NCBI GenBank assembly: GCA_021158525.1
Contig: JAGGUL010000113.1
Location: 1 to 33,108, forward strand
Direction: 5' to 3'
DNA: 33,108 nt
From: Candidatus Hydrothermota bacterium
GTDB lineage: Bacteria; Hydrothermota; Hydrothermia; B15-G9; DRBW01
Shown here: positions 7,448-16,115 of the stretch, one piece after another
Layout of the letters: each line of letters begins with the position of its first letter
Numbering within the stretch: the stretch's first letter is position 1
Notes under the pieces: generated by a model
The model's input: the letters and a program-made list of their open reading frames with translations, nothing else
The model's database searches: none
Told to the model about the DNA's origin: nothing
Program-made: the position numbers and the translations under genes

Positions 7448-8338
7448 TTAAACCCTCCATTTCCAGTAGGGCTCACTGGTGAAGAGCCCCAGAAAATCTT
7501 TCAGAGCGAGGGATAGAAGATAGAAAGAGAGTCCCAGGTCGAGGATCACCCTTCCCGCCAGGGAAAGCTTCTGGTGCTTAGAAATGAACCTCCTGGCAGA
7601 ACGGGCTTTTTCCCATTCAGTGCGAAACCGCAGTTTTTTTCTGCTCATCCCGTGATAGTGAATGACCTTCGCTCCCCTGTGAAGGTAGACCTTCCAGCCG
7701 GCATCCCAGAGCCTTTTGCAGAAATCGAGGTCCTCGCCGAAGAAGAAAAATCCTTCGTCGAGCAGTCCAACTCCCTCCAGGGCCTCTCTTCTGAGGAACA
7801 TAAAGGTGCCCAGTATGGACTCCACCTCCATAGGCGACTCATCATCGGCCACTATGTTCTTGTAGAGAAATTCGGAGCTGAGGGGATTTCGGGGGAATAG
7901 CTTCGTCAGGAAGGACCTCCTCCCGGAGAGAAGGTATTTCAGCCTGGGAAACCTCCTAGCCGAGTCCTGGGGCGTGAAGTCCGGATACAGGAGCTGGGGA
8001 GAAACTGCACCGGCCTCGGGGTTTTTCTCCATGAAGTCGACCAGCCTGTCAACGGTATCGGCAAAAAGCACCGTATCGGGATTTACGAGGGCGATGTAAT
8101 CTCCCCTCGCCATCCTTAGCCCCTGATTCACAGCTCCTGCAAAGCCCCTGTTTCTCCTGTTTCGAATGAGCTTGACCCGCCTGAACCTGTCGAGAATCGA
8201 CGTATCCTCACGGGAGGCATTGTCGATAATGATTATTTCATCCCCCTCCTCCAGGCGCAACGATTGCAGTGAGCATAGAAGCAGCTGCGTGGAATTATAG
8301 TTCACGTATATGAAGGAAACAGAAGGCCTTTTTCCCAC
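7448..8338 (-). CDS. Family 2 glycosyltransferase, rhamnosyltransferase-like
   Basis: The 296-residue product has a GT-A fold opening (SFIYVNYNS at about 8-16), IIIIDNASRED (about 35-45), NRGFAGAVNQGL, and LVNPDTVL, whose Asp is the usual nucleotide-sugar/metal site. FFFGEDLDFCKRL gives the catalytic ED pair common in dTDP-rhamnose-type GT2 enzymes. A hydrophobic C-terminal segment (LSLAGRVILDLGLSFYLLSLAL) may sit on or in the inner membrane. It probably adds the next sugar to the lipid-linked intermediate made by the adjacent transferase, with which it forms a two-gene operon. The start is a GTG with no Shine-Dalgarno. A promoter places its -10 box 8 nt before it, so the mRNA may be leaderless. 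Donor and acceptor sugars are unknown. Confidence 0.9.
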   Translation of the reverse strand: MGKRPSVSFIYVNYNSTQLLLCSLQSLRLEEGDEIIIIDNASREDTSILDRFRRVKLIRNRRNRGFAGAVNQGLRMARGDYIALVNPDTVLFADTVDRLVDFMEKNPEAGAVSPQLLYPDFTPQDSARRFPRLKYLLSGRRSFLTKLFPRNPLSSEFLYKNIVADDESPMEVESILGTFMFLRREALEGVGLLDEGFFFFGEDLDFCKRLWDAGWKVYLHRGAKVIHYHGMSRKKLRFRTEWEKARSARRFISKHQKLSLAGRVILDLGLSFYLLSLALKDFLGLFTSEPYWKWRV

Positions 8339-8346
8339 GATTTTAT

Positions 8347-8375
8347 AATTTACCTGATTGGGCTTCCACAGTCAA
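8347..8375 (-). promoter_or_regulatory. Promoter of the glycosyltransferase operon, probably leaderless
   Basis: Minus strand: TTGACT (8375-8370), a 17-nt spacer and TAAATT (8352-8347; 4 of 6). The GTG start codon follows after only 8 nt, so transcription is predicted to begin at or next to it. Confidence 0.55.
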
Positions 8376-8400
8376 CACCACAGGGCGCCTTTGTGCAAAT

Positions 8401-9390
8401 TCATATCTCTTTCAGCGTGGTTACCCCCCCGATTATGGCTCCCAGGTAAAAAGTGAAGAACCTCCACAGGACGATAAAAACCCCCAGGATGTGCTTGGGA
8501 CAGATCAGGGAGTAAAGGGCGGCTCCCCCCGCCTCGGCGATCCCCCCGGCCCCCGGAGTGGGTATAAAGAGGAGGAGGGCCATCAAAATGACCTGCGCCA
8601 TCATTGCCTTCAGCACATTGGGAGAAAGCCCGAGCCCGTAGAGAAGAGCTGGAACAAGCCCCACGTAAAAGAGCAGGGAGAAAATGGAAATCAGCGCAGC
8701 CAGAAGAAGGTGCTTGAGGTTGTGGTTCTTGAGAAACAGGCCGAGGCCGATCCTGAATTCCTCCAGTTCCACGATCAAAAAATCGAGAAGCCGCCTTATG
8801 TTCCCGTGACTCCTGTCCCTGATCTTCTCGAGAAATTTCTCGGTGACGGCCGGCTTGAGGAGGGACAGCCCTATGATCAGAATCCCTATGAAGAGAATTA
8901 TGAAAAAGTACCTGACCAGAAATCTCATTACGAAGCTGTCCGAAAAAGAAAAAAATGTCAGGCCGAATATCGGAGCGAGGATGTAAATGGGGGCATAGAT
9001 CAATATGCCCCTGAATGCCAGAAAAGCCATAGCCTTTCCCGGATTGATGCCTTCCCTGTTTAAAAGGTAAAGCTGTACCGGAAATCCCCCCGTCTGGAAG
9101 GGAGTGACTGCGGCCAGGAAATTGCCCGTCAGGATCACCTCGATGGCCTTTCTAAGGCTGATCTCCTTGTCCCCGGCCCTTGTCAGGATCTTGAACCTGA
9201 GTCCATCCAGAAGGGTGTAAATAACCCACATTGCGGACAACAAAAAAAGACCCATGGGCCTTATCTTCCCAAGGGCCACCCAAGTTTTTCTCTCCACAGT
9301 GAGGAGCAATATTATCAGGGAAACGCCGGCCGAAATCCCGACCGATATCTTAATTCCGCGCTTGAGTTTCCTTCTAAACGATTCCTCCAT
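8401..9390 (-). CDS. UPF0104/YbhN-like (LPG synthase transmembrane domain) protein
   Basis: The 329-residue product is almost entirely hydrophobic with about eight predicted transmembrane helices. It carries family marks of the lysylphosphatidylglycerol synthase transmembrane/UPF0104 group: AVTPFQTGGFPVQLYLLNREG around 95-115, and PTPGAGGIAEAGGAALY near the C terminus. It lacks the cytosolic aminoacyl-transferase domain of MprF, so a role moving lipids or lipid-linked intermediates across the inner membrane is plausible but inferred. It is on the same strand as, and just upstream of, the two glycan genes, though each unit has its own promoter. The ATG at 9390 has no Shine-Dalgarno upstream. 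Its -10 box ends 8 nt before the ATG, again suggesting a leaderless transcript. Confidence 0.85.
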   Translation of the reverse strand: MEESFRRKLKRGIKISVGISAGVSLIILLLTVERKTWVALGKIRPMGLFLLSAMWVIYTLLDGLRFKILTRAGDKEISLRKAIEVILTGNFLAAVTPFQTGGFPVQLYLLNREGINPGKAMAFLAFRGILIYAPIYILAPIFGLTFFSFSDSFVMRFLVRYFFIILFIGILIIGLSLLKPAVTEKFLEKIRDRSHGNIRRLLDFLIVELEEFRIGLGLFLKNHNLKHLLLAALISIFSLLFYVGLVPALLYGLGLSPNVLKAMMAQVILMALLLFIPTPGAGGIAEAGGAALYSLICPKHILGVFIVLWRFFTFYLGAIIGGVTTLKEI

Positions 9391-9398
9391 GGATATGG

Positions 9399-9428
9399 AT
9401 TTTAAACCCGCCTCATTGTGCCGTTCAA
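9399..9428 (-). promoter_or_regulatory. Promoter of the UPF0104 gene, probably leaderless
   Basis: Minus strand: TTGAAC (9428-9423; 4 of 6), an 18-nt spacer and TAAAAT (9404-9399; 5 of 6), then 8 nt to the ATG at 9390. It is back to back with the plus-strand promoter at 9440-9468. Confidence 0.55.
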
Positions 9429-9439
9429 GTTAATCGGAA

Positions 9440-9468
9440 ATGAAATTAGAAGATGGTCGCTTTAAAAT
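9440..9468 (+). promoter_or_regulatory. Promoter of the BNR-protein/lptD operon
   Basis: ATGAAA (9440-9445; 4 of 6), a 17-nt spacer and TAAAAT (9463-9468; 5 of 6). Transcription should begin near 9475, which puts the upstream in-frame ATG (9453) outside the mRNA and supports the start at 9492. Confidence 0.5.
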
Positions 9469-9491
9469 TAGCTCAGATACAAGGAGGAGCG

Positions 9492-11915
9492 ATGTCGATA
9501 ATCGCGATTCTGTCTATATTATGTTTGACTTCAGGGGCAGAAAGTCTTCCCCCTTCACGGCCCCATATCCAGCGTATGACGCGCCGGGAGCTGTCCTCCA
9601 TCGCGGCCGGAATACCCGACCGAGCCCCAAAAGGCTCCTCTTTTCGACGTGTCGTGACAGAAGGAGGCTGGGAATTTATAGGCCCCATGCCCATCGTCGA
9701 CGAAGGCTGGTCCGGATACGCGCCGGCCTCCGGGAGGGTAACTGCAATTGCGGTAAACCCGGACAACCCCAACGTAGTTTACATCGGCGGAGCTCAGGGA
9801 GGCATATGGAAAACCTACGACGGCGGTGAAAACTGGATACCGCTGACCGATCACCTCTCTTCTCTGGCCACAGGAGCCATAGTCCTCGTGCCCGGCAACC
9901 CGGACGTGATCCTCTACGGCACCGGCGAGCAGCATTTCTGCGGCGATTGCTTCTACGGCGATGGACTCTTCGTCTCCTATGACGGAGGTGCCACCTGGAG
10001 CAAACTCGGAACGAAGGAGGAAGTGGGAAATTACATCGCCCGGATCGTCGTTAACCCCGAGAATCCCGACATTTTCTACGTGGCGAGCGATCTGGGGATC
10101 GTGAGGACGACGGATTTCGGAAACACATACGAAACAATTATATCGGGCTACTGGTGTACAGATCTGGTCATGCGGTCCGACAGCCCATCGGTCCTGATCG
10201 CAGCCCTCAGCGGATACGGCCTGCTCAGGACGTCCGATGGCGGGGATAGCTGGCAGAATCTGACTGCCGGACTGCCGACATCGGGCTTCGGGCGCATCAA
10301 CCTGGCCATCTCTCAAAGCAACCCCGATGTAGCCTATGCCAGTTTCGTATCCTCGGCGGATTACAGCCTCCTCGGAATGTACAGGACCGACGACGGAGGC
10401 GACAGCTGGTCATATCTCTCCAACACTCCCAATTACCTGGGCTCTCAGGGCTTTTATGACAACTGTCTCTATGTCGATCCCTCGGATCCATATACGATAT
10501 ACGCCGGCGGAGTCTGGCCTTACGACGAGAACACGGCGGGATTGATAAAATCCACCGACGGCGGTGTAACCTGGACAGACATAACCATAGGACAGGGGGG
10601 CGGCCAGCTCCACCCCGATCAGCATGCCCTTTTCGTGACCCAGGATGGAACCATCTGGGTGGGAAATGACGGGGGCGTGTGGAAATCGACCAACGGAGGC
10701 TATTCCTGGATCGATCTGAACAACACACTGGGCGTCACCCAGTTTTACACTGTCGCCCTCCACCCCGTGGATTCGACCTTCCTTCTCGGCGGAACCCAGG
10801 ACAACGGGACGGTCTATTATTCCGGCGATATAGGCTGGCACCAGCAGAACGCCGGCGATGGGGGCCCTTCCGCCATCGAGTGGGACAGCCCTCAAATATT
10901 CTACACGAGCTATGTGCTTTTAAATCCTCTCTACAAGTGGATCAACGGCAATTTCGCCGGGAACGTCACCGGCCCCTGGGACTACGACAGGGTAAGCTGG
11001 TGCAATGCACCGCTTCTGACCGATCCAAATCAGCCCAACACCCTGCTTGCGGGGACCCACAGGGTCTGGAAGACATCGAACAGCGGCTCATCGTGGGTTC
11101 CCCTCAGCGGAGATCTCACCCGCGGCAACGGCCATCTCAGAGCAATAGCCATGGCGAGCGGATATCCAGATCTGATCTTTACGGCGAGCTCCGACGGAAA
11201 GGTCTACAAGACAACCGACGGCGGAAACACATGGATCTCCGTGGACAGCAACGCCTTTTTCTCCAAGACGATAACCGATCTGTGGATCAACCCACAGGAT
11301 ACAAGTGAGATATTTTTGTCGGTGGACAGGTCCTTCGGCGACCGCGTATTCAGGTCGACCGATGGAGGGGGACACTGGACTCCCCTGACCGACTCGCTGG
11401 AAAACGGCTTGAGAGGGCTTTCCCTGGCCGTGGACTTCCGATGGGAACCGCCTGCCCTCTGGCTCGGCACCGATTACGGCGTTTATCGCAGCTCCGACCT
11501 TGGCCTGACCTGGACCAAAGACCCTTCTCTGCCGAATGTCGCCGTCTATGATCTCGGGCTGGACACCTATCACAACGTCATCATCGCGGCCACCCACGGC
11601 CGTGGCATGTGGAGAAAATCGATTCAGGTCGGCATCGCCGAGGGCAGTAACGGGCTGAAAGGGGATAAAAAGGCCCTTCTGATCGAGTTTTCACCTGAGA
11701 GAAAAGGCATCCTGCTGAAGGCCGAGGAATTTGTCGGACACCCGGCAGAGATAACCCTTTATGCTGAAAACGGGAAAATGGTCAAAAGCCTCTCGGTGCC
11801 GGGGCTTCCCGATGAATTGTTCATCTCAACGGCCGGATTGAAGAGGGGAATCTACTTCGTCAGACTCAGCGCAAAGGGACGAAGCCTTTCGGCCAAATTG
11901 GCCGTTTTTAACTGA
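9492..11915 (+). CDS. Secreted Asp-box (BNR) beta-propeller protein with T9SS sorting domain
   Basis: The 807-residue product has a signal peptide (MSIIAILSILCLTSGAES). Its body contains about eleven Asp-box motifs of the S/T-x-D-x-G-x-x-W kind, for example YDGGENW, SDGGDSW, STDGGVTW, STNGGYSW, TTDGGNTW and SSDLGLTW. These are found in sialidase, sortilin/VPS10 and photosystem-assembly-type propellers, and two stacked propellers are likely. The C-terminal 85 or so residues (ITLYAENGKMVKSL ... LKRGIYFVRLSAKG) are a T9SS sorting domain. The start at 9492 is preferred over 9453 because AAGGAGG lies just before it and the predicted promoter overlaps the earlier ATG. There is no evident catalytic triad, so binding or an exo-glycosidase role is open. 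lptD follows after 2 nt. Confidence 0.9.
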   Translation: MSIIAILSILCLTSGAESLPPSRPHIQRMTRRELSSIAAGIPDRAPKGSSFRRVVTEGGWEFIGPMPIVDEGWSGYAPASGRVTAIAVNPDNPNVVYIGGAQGGIWKTYDGGENWIPLTDHLSSLATGAIVLVPGNPDVILYGTGEQHFCGDCFYGDGLFVSYDGGATWSKLGTKEEVGNYIARIVVNPENPDIFYVASDLGIVRTTDFGNTYETIISGYWCTDLVMRSDSPSVLIAALSGYGLLRTSDGGDSWQNLTAGLPTSGFGRINLAISQSNPDVAYASFVSSADYSLLGMYRTDDGGDSWSYLSNTPNYLGSQGFYDNCLYVDPSDPYTIYAGGVWPYDENTAGLIKSTDGGVTWTDITIGQGGGQLHPDQHALFVTQDGTIWVGNDGGVWKSTNGGYSWIDLNNTLGVTQFYTVALHPVDSTFLLGGTQDNGTVYYSGDIGWHQQNAGDGGPSAIEWDSPQIFYTSYVLLNPLYKWINGNFAGNVTGPWDYDRVSWCNAPLLTDPNQPNTLLAGTHRVWKTSNSGSSWVPLSGDLTRGNGHLRAIAMASGYPDLIFTASSDGKVYKTTDGGNTWISVDSNAFFSKTITDLWINPQDTSEIFLSVDRSFGDRVFRSTDGGGHWTPLTDSLENGLRGLSLAVDFRWEPPALWLGTDYGVYRSSDLGLTWTKDPSLPNVAVYDLGLDTYHNVIIAATHGRGMWRKSIQVGIAEGSNGLKGDKKALLIEFSPERKGILLKAEEFVGHPAEITLYAENGKMVKSLSVPGLPDELFISTAGLKRGIYFVRLSAKGRSLSAKLAVFN

Positions 11916-11917
11916 AG

Positions 11918-13927
11918 ATGTGCTCGGCCCTCTTCCTCCTTCTCCTGATCGGCGGAACGGTGGAATTCAGGGGAGGAAGGATGTCCTACGATCCCAAGAA
12001 AGAGGAGGTATTCCTCACAGACTCGGCCGAGATAAGGACCGGCAGGGTTACCCTGATCGCAGACAGCATGATCTACAGAAAGAGGGAAAAGGAGCTCCTG
12101 GCCTACGGTTCTGCTCTGCTCATAATCGAGAACGACACACTGCAGGCCGAAAGCCTGCTCTATCACACGGAAACGGGAAAAGGCGTGGCTTTTCACGGCA
12201 GAACGCACACCGAAAAGGGCTACCTGACCGGGAAATACATATACCGCGTATCGGATGAAGTTCTCCTCGTCGAGGACGGCACCTTCACCACCTGCGATAA
12301 GGTGTCCCCTCATTATTGTTTCTATTCCCCGAGGATGAAGATCTTCAAGAACGAGGAGGCCGTCGTCTCCCCCATATTTCTGAAAATCCGGAAAATACCG
12401 ATTCTCTGGGCCCCATTCTGGTTCTTTCCCCTGAAAAAGGGGAGGAAAAGCGGCTTCCTGACCCCGAGAATAGGCTACAACTCCTTCGACGGGAAATACC
12501 TCCGAAATGTCTCCTACTACCTGGTTTTGAGCAACTATGCCGATGTCACCTTGGGCCTAGACATAATCGAAAGGCGCGGCGTGAGGAGCTATTGGAATTT
12601 CGTCTATAAGAGGTACAGGAGTTTCTCCGGAGCTTTCACCTTCACCTTAGCCCAGGAATTCTCGCCCATAAGGCGCAGGTGGAGCCTCTTCGGGAGCCAT
12701 TATCAGACTCTTCCCTGGGGGTTTACCCTGAGGGCAAGGTCGAACCTCCTGTCCGACGTCTCCTATATGGAGGATTATTCGGAGGAAAAAGAGGAGTGGA
12801 TAAAGAGCTCCCTTCATTCCTTCATTTCACTCTCAAAACGTTGGTCATCGGGAACCTTTCTGGCCTCCGTCGATGAGGAGAGGGATGTCCGAGAAAACAC
12901 CGTTAAGAGAACTCTGCCTGATGTTTCCTTCAAGCTATTTACCTTTTCACTGGGCCCCATTCGAATAGATGGCTCATCACGCTTTCTGAGAAAGGAGACA
13001 GAGGAAGAAGGGAGGTATTACCTGGACAACAGGGCATCCTTTAACTCGGAGTTCTCCCTGTTGAGATACCTCAAGCTGCGCCCCGAGCTCAATCTGCAGT
13101 CCACTCTGTTCGACAAAGACGCCCTCGGGAGGAAAAACATCCTGAGGAACGTTTACAGCACTTCCCTCTCATTCTCTACCGTCTTCTATGGCATGTCCCT
13201 CTTCGGGCTCGGCCCCTTCGAGCGGTTTCGGAGCACCATCAGGCCATCCATAAGCTTCAAGTATACCCCGGAAATAGACCAGGAAAACCTCATTCCTTTC
13301 GGAGAAATCTCCGCCGTTCCGCCCCAGAAAAGCGGAGTTCTCTCGCTGTCAACATCCATCGAGGGCAAAACTAGGAAGAACAAAAAGCTCACGCTTTTGA
13401 CTGTCAATCTGAACGAGAGTTACAATTTCCTGAATAAAGACAGGCCCTTTTCATCCATCTCATGGAGCTCCAGGCTGCTGCCGGAGTTTCCATTGAGGAG
13501 CAGGATCTCCGGCGCTTATGACATCGAGGAGGGGAAATTTTACAACATAGACCTCGTGACCGAGGCGGAGCTGAAAATAAGCGTCGCCGAGGACACCTCG
13601 ACCGGGAAAAAATCGGGCTGGCGGATCAGGCTCACCCACTCCATGAGCAGCCTCGAGACGGGCGAGGGCGAACAGAGGCTCAGGGGGTCCATCTCCGGAC
13701 ATCCCACGACGAACTGGAAGATGAGGATCTCCTTCAACTACGACCTGAAGAGGGGAGAGCTCATAGATGAGAGGATTGAGCTCGAGAGGGACCTCCACTG
13801 CTGGGCCTTCAACTTCAGGTGGTCCCGTTACGGGGACACATGGAACTACGACTTCAAACTCTGGATAAAGAAGCTCCCCGACGTAAAATTCAAACGGAGC
13901 CTCTTCGAGATCTTCCTGCCGGGGTGA
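11918..13927 (+). CDS. lptD: LPS-assembly protein LptD (OstA/Imp) homologue
   Basis: The 669-residue product starts with a short signal sequence (MCSALFLLLLIGGT) and an OstA/LptA-like beta-jellyroll domain (about 15-115; phrases like VFLTDSAEIRTG and LLAYGSALLIIENDTL). Then comes GTFTTCDKVSPHYCFYSPRM around 121-140, the signature FTTC-x-PHY region at the start of the LptD barrel, with Cys126 and Cys134. The rest is alternating beta-strand sequence typical of the large barrel. LptD inserts lipopolysaccharide into the outer leaflet of the outer membrane, normally together with the LptE lipoprotein, which is not in this window. Its start lies 2 nt after the BNR gene stop, with no separate promoter, so translation is probably coupled. 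Its stop codon abuts that of priA. It is shorter than the E. coli protein (784), as is usual outside Proteobacteria. Confidence 0.87.
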   Translation: MCSALFLLLLIGGTVEFRGGRMSYDPKKEEVFLTDSAEIRTGRVTLIADSMIYRKREKELLAYGSALLIIENDTLQAESLLYHTETGKGVAFHGRTHTEKGYLTGKYIYRVSDEVLLVEDGTFTTCDKVSPHYCFYSPRMKIFKNEEAVVSPIFLKIRKIPILWAPFWFFPLKKGRKSGFLTPRIGYNSFDGKYLRNVSYYLVLSNYADVTLGLDIIERRGVRSYWNFVYKRYRSFSGAFTFTLAQEFSPIRRRWSLFGSHYQTLPWGFTLRARSNLLSDVSYMEDYSEEKEEWIKSSLHSFISLSKRWSSGTFLASVDEERDVRENTVKRTLPDVSFKLFTFSLGPIRIDGSSRFLRKETEEEGRYYLDNRASFNSEFSLLRYLKLRPELNLQSTLFDKDALGRKNILRNVYSTSLSFSTVFYGMSLFGLGPFERFRSTIRPSISFKYTPEIDQENLIPFGEISAVPPQKSGVLSLSTSIEGKTRKNKKLTLLTVNLNESYNFLNKDRPFSSISWSSRLLPEFPLRSRISGAYDIEEGKFYNIDLVTEAELKISVAEDTSTGKKSGWRIRLTHSMSSLETGEGEQRLRGSISGHPTTNWKMRISFNYDLKRGELIDERIELERDLHCWAFNFRWSRYGDTWNYDFKLWIKKLPDVKFKRSLFEIFLPG

Positions 13928-16114
13928 TCAGAGAAAATCGAGGGGATCGACATCCACGGTGATCCTGATATCCCCCCTGCGTGGCATCTCCATTTTTTTT
14001 AGCAGATTCTGGATCTCGAGGGGCCTGGATGATCGAAGCAGAAGCCTCCTCCTGAAATAGCCCCTGACTTTCTCCACCGGAGGAATAAGGGGGCCCTCGA
14101 TATCCAGCGTCAGCCTGAGCTCATCTCGGATTTTCAGCATCTCACCGTGAAGCCGTGAGGCTATTTCCCCGGCTCTCCCGGCGTCTCTGGAGCGTATCTC
14201 CACAAAGGCGAGCCTGTAAAAAGGCGGATAGCGGAATTCCTTTCTGGATTCAAGCTCCCTCTCGTAAAAAGAGGGATAATCCCCCTTGACCGCGAAAACC
14301 ACAGAGGGAGCTTCAGGAGAATAGGTCTGGATCAGGCACCTTCCGCCCTTTCTTATCCTGCCAGTGACCTGTGTCAGGATCTGGAAGGTCCTCTCCTCGG
14401 CCCTGAAGTCCGGCAATCCGAGCCCCACGTCTGCGTTGAGCACCCCAACCAGCTCCACCTCCGGGAAGTCGAATCCCTTGGTCACCATCTGTGTCCCTAT
14501 CATGATCTTCTCTTTCCCCTTCAGGAACCTCCTGTAAAAGCGGTCCACTGCGCCCTTTCTGCGGGTGGTATCCAGGTCCATCCGCAGATAACTCTCTTCG
14601 GGGAAAAGCCTCCTCACCTCTTCCTCCACCCTCTCGGTTCCGAAGCCGAGAGGCTTTATCCTCTGAGAGCCACACCTCGGACAGAGGCTGGGGGCATCCT
14701 CCGTATGTCCGCAGAGATGACAGACGAGTTTTCTCTCCTTACGGTGGTAAACCAGGCTGACGCTACAATGGGGACATTTGGGGACATACCCGCAGTCAGG
14801 ACAATGAAGTACGGGAGAAAATCCCCTCCTGTTCAGGAAGAGGATCACCTTGCCCCCCTTTCTTAACGTGCGTCTCATGGATTCGGCGAGCCTGATACTG
14901 ATTATGGACGAGCTGCTCTCCTCCCTCATGTCAACCACGTCGACATCGGGCATCCTGTACCCCCTGATCCTCTTTTTGAGCTCGAGCAAGACGTACTTTC
15001 CCTTTCTCGCGTTGAAATAGCTCTCGAGGGAAGGGGTGGCACTTCCCAGAACCACGGGAATTCCCTCTATTTTCCCCCTCATTATCGCCACATCCCTGGC
15101 ACTGTAAAAGGGTGCCGACTCGTGCTGCTTGTACGAGGGATCGTGTTCCTCATCCACAACTATTATCCCGGGATCCCGGACGGGCAGGAAAAGGGCGGAA
15201 CGCGGGCCTATAACCACCCTCCTCTCCCCTCTCTTCAGCGCTTTCCACGCCCATAACCTCTCCTCGGGCGGAAAGGAACTGTGATAGAGGACAACGTTGT
15301 CCCCGAAGCGCTTTATGAAAACAGAGGCTATCTGTGGAGTAAGCCCTATCTCCGGGACGAGCACTATGGCTCCCCTGCCCCTGGCCAGCGCGCGCTCCAC
15401 CAGCCACAGGTATAGGGCAGTCTTGCCCGATCCGGTAACACCGTGGAGGAGAAAGGGCCTGAACGCCCCCTTCTCGATAAACGGGATCACGCGGTTCATG
15501 GCTGCCCTCTGTTCCCGAGTGGGAACCTCCGGCAGGGAAAGGTCAACTCCGGGAATAGACGACAGCTCTTTCTCAGCACTTCTGCCCGCTCTCACCCTCA
15601 CCTCGATTGCGCCGAGCCTCCTCAGGGCAGAAACCTGATCCCTGTAGTCCCGTCCAAGCTCCTTCTCGATCCCCCGGAGCGTGATCCACCTGCGTCCCCT
15701 TCTCCTCAGAAACTCGAGGAGTTCCCTCTGCCTGTCGCCCCTCAAAGGCCTCTCGGGATCCGACCGGAACCTGATCATGATCTTCTCCCCAGCGAGGGTT
15801 TTGGGCGGAAGAAAGGCCCTGAAGACATCTCCAAGGGGCGTCAGGTAATATTCCGACGTCCATCGGGCCAGCTCCAGAAGTTTCTCATCGACCGAGATCT
15901 CTGGATCGGGGATGCCGAAGATCGCCTTTATTCCTTCAACGCTCGGGTGCTCAGCCTGAAGGCCCACCACGACCCCTCTCTCCCTCTTGTTCCTGAGCGG
16001 AACCTCAACGAGGTGCCCCACAACGAGGTTTTCCCGGAGCTCAGGGGGAACCCCATATGTCAGGACCTCGGGAATCCCGGGAAGGGCCACATGTGCATAA
16101 ACTTCGTAGTCCAT
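13928..16114 (-). CDS. priA: Primosomal replication restart helicase PriA
   Basis: The 728-residue product has the PriA layout: an N-terminal DNA-binding domain (YEVYAHVALPGIPEVLTYGVP), a winged-helix region, Walker A GVTGSGKT at 225-232, DEEH at 321-324, GSATPS at 358-363, and eight zinc-binding cysteines at 438, 441, 447, 450, 465, 468, 478 and 481. The helicase C-terminal motifs include GTQMVTKGFDFP, followed by the conserved C-terminal domain. It reloads the replisome at stalled forks by 3'-5' unwinding and primosome assembly. The start at 16114 is chosen because family proteins begin here and the ATG comes 1 nt after the tamB stop. A longer in-frame reading back to 16222 would overlap tamB by over 100 nt. 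It is transcribed with tamB and probably rpmB. It meets lptD tail to tail with no gap. Confidence 0.97.
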   Translation of the reverse strand: MDYEVYAHVALPGIPEVLTYGVPPELRENLVVGHLVEVPLRNKRERGVVVGLQAEHPSVEGIKAIFGIPDPEISVDEKLLELARWTSEYYLTPLGDVFRAFLPPKTLAGEKIMIRFRSDPERPLRGDRQRELLEFLRRRGRRWITLRGIEKELGRDYRDQVSALRRLGAIEVRVRAGRSAEKELSSIPGVDLSLPEVPTREQRAAMNRVIPFIEKGAFRPFLLHGVTGSGKTALYLWLVERALARGRGAIVLVPEIGLTPQIASVFIKRFGDNVVLYHSSFPPEERLWAWKALKRGERRVVIGPRSALFLPVRDPGIIVVDEEHDPSYKQHESAPFYSARDVAIMRGKIEGIPVVLGSATPSLESYFNARKGKYVLLELKKRIRGYRMPDVDVVDMREESSSSIISIRLAESMRRTLRKGGKVILFLNRRGFSPVLHCPDCGYVPKCPHCSVSLVYHRKERKLVCHLCGHTEDAPSLCPRCGSQRIKPLGFGTERVEEEVRRLFPEESYLRMDLDTTRRKGAVDRFYRRFLKGKEKIMIGTQMVTKGFDFPEVELVGVLNADVGLGLPDFRAEERTFQILTQVTGRIRKGGRCLIQTYSPEAPSVVFAVKGDYPSFYERELESRKEFRYPPFYRLAFVEIRSRDAGRAGEIASRLHGEMLKIRDELRLTLDIEGPLIPPVEKVRGYFRRRLLLRSSRPLEIQNLLKKMEMPRRGDIRITVDVDPLDFL

Positions 16115-16115
16115 A

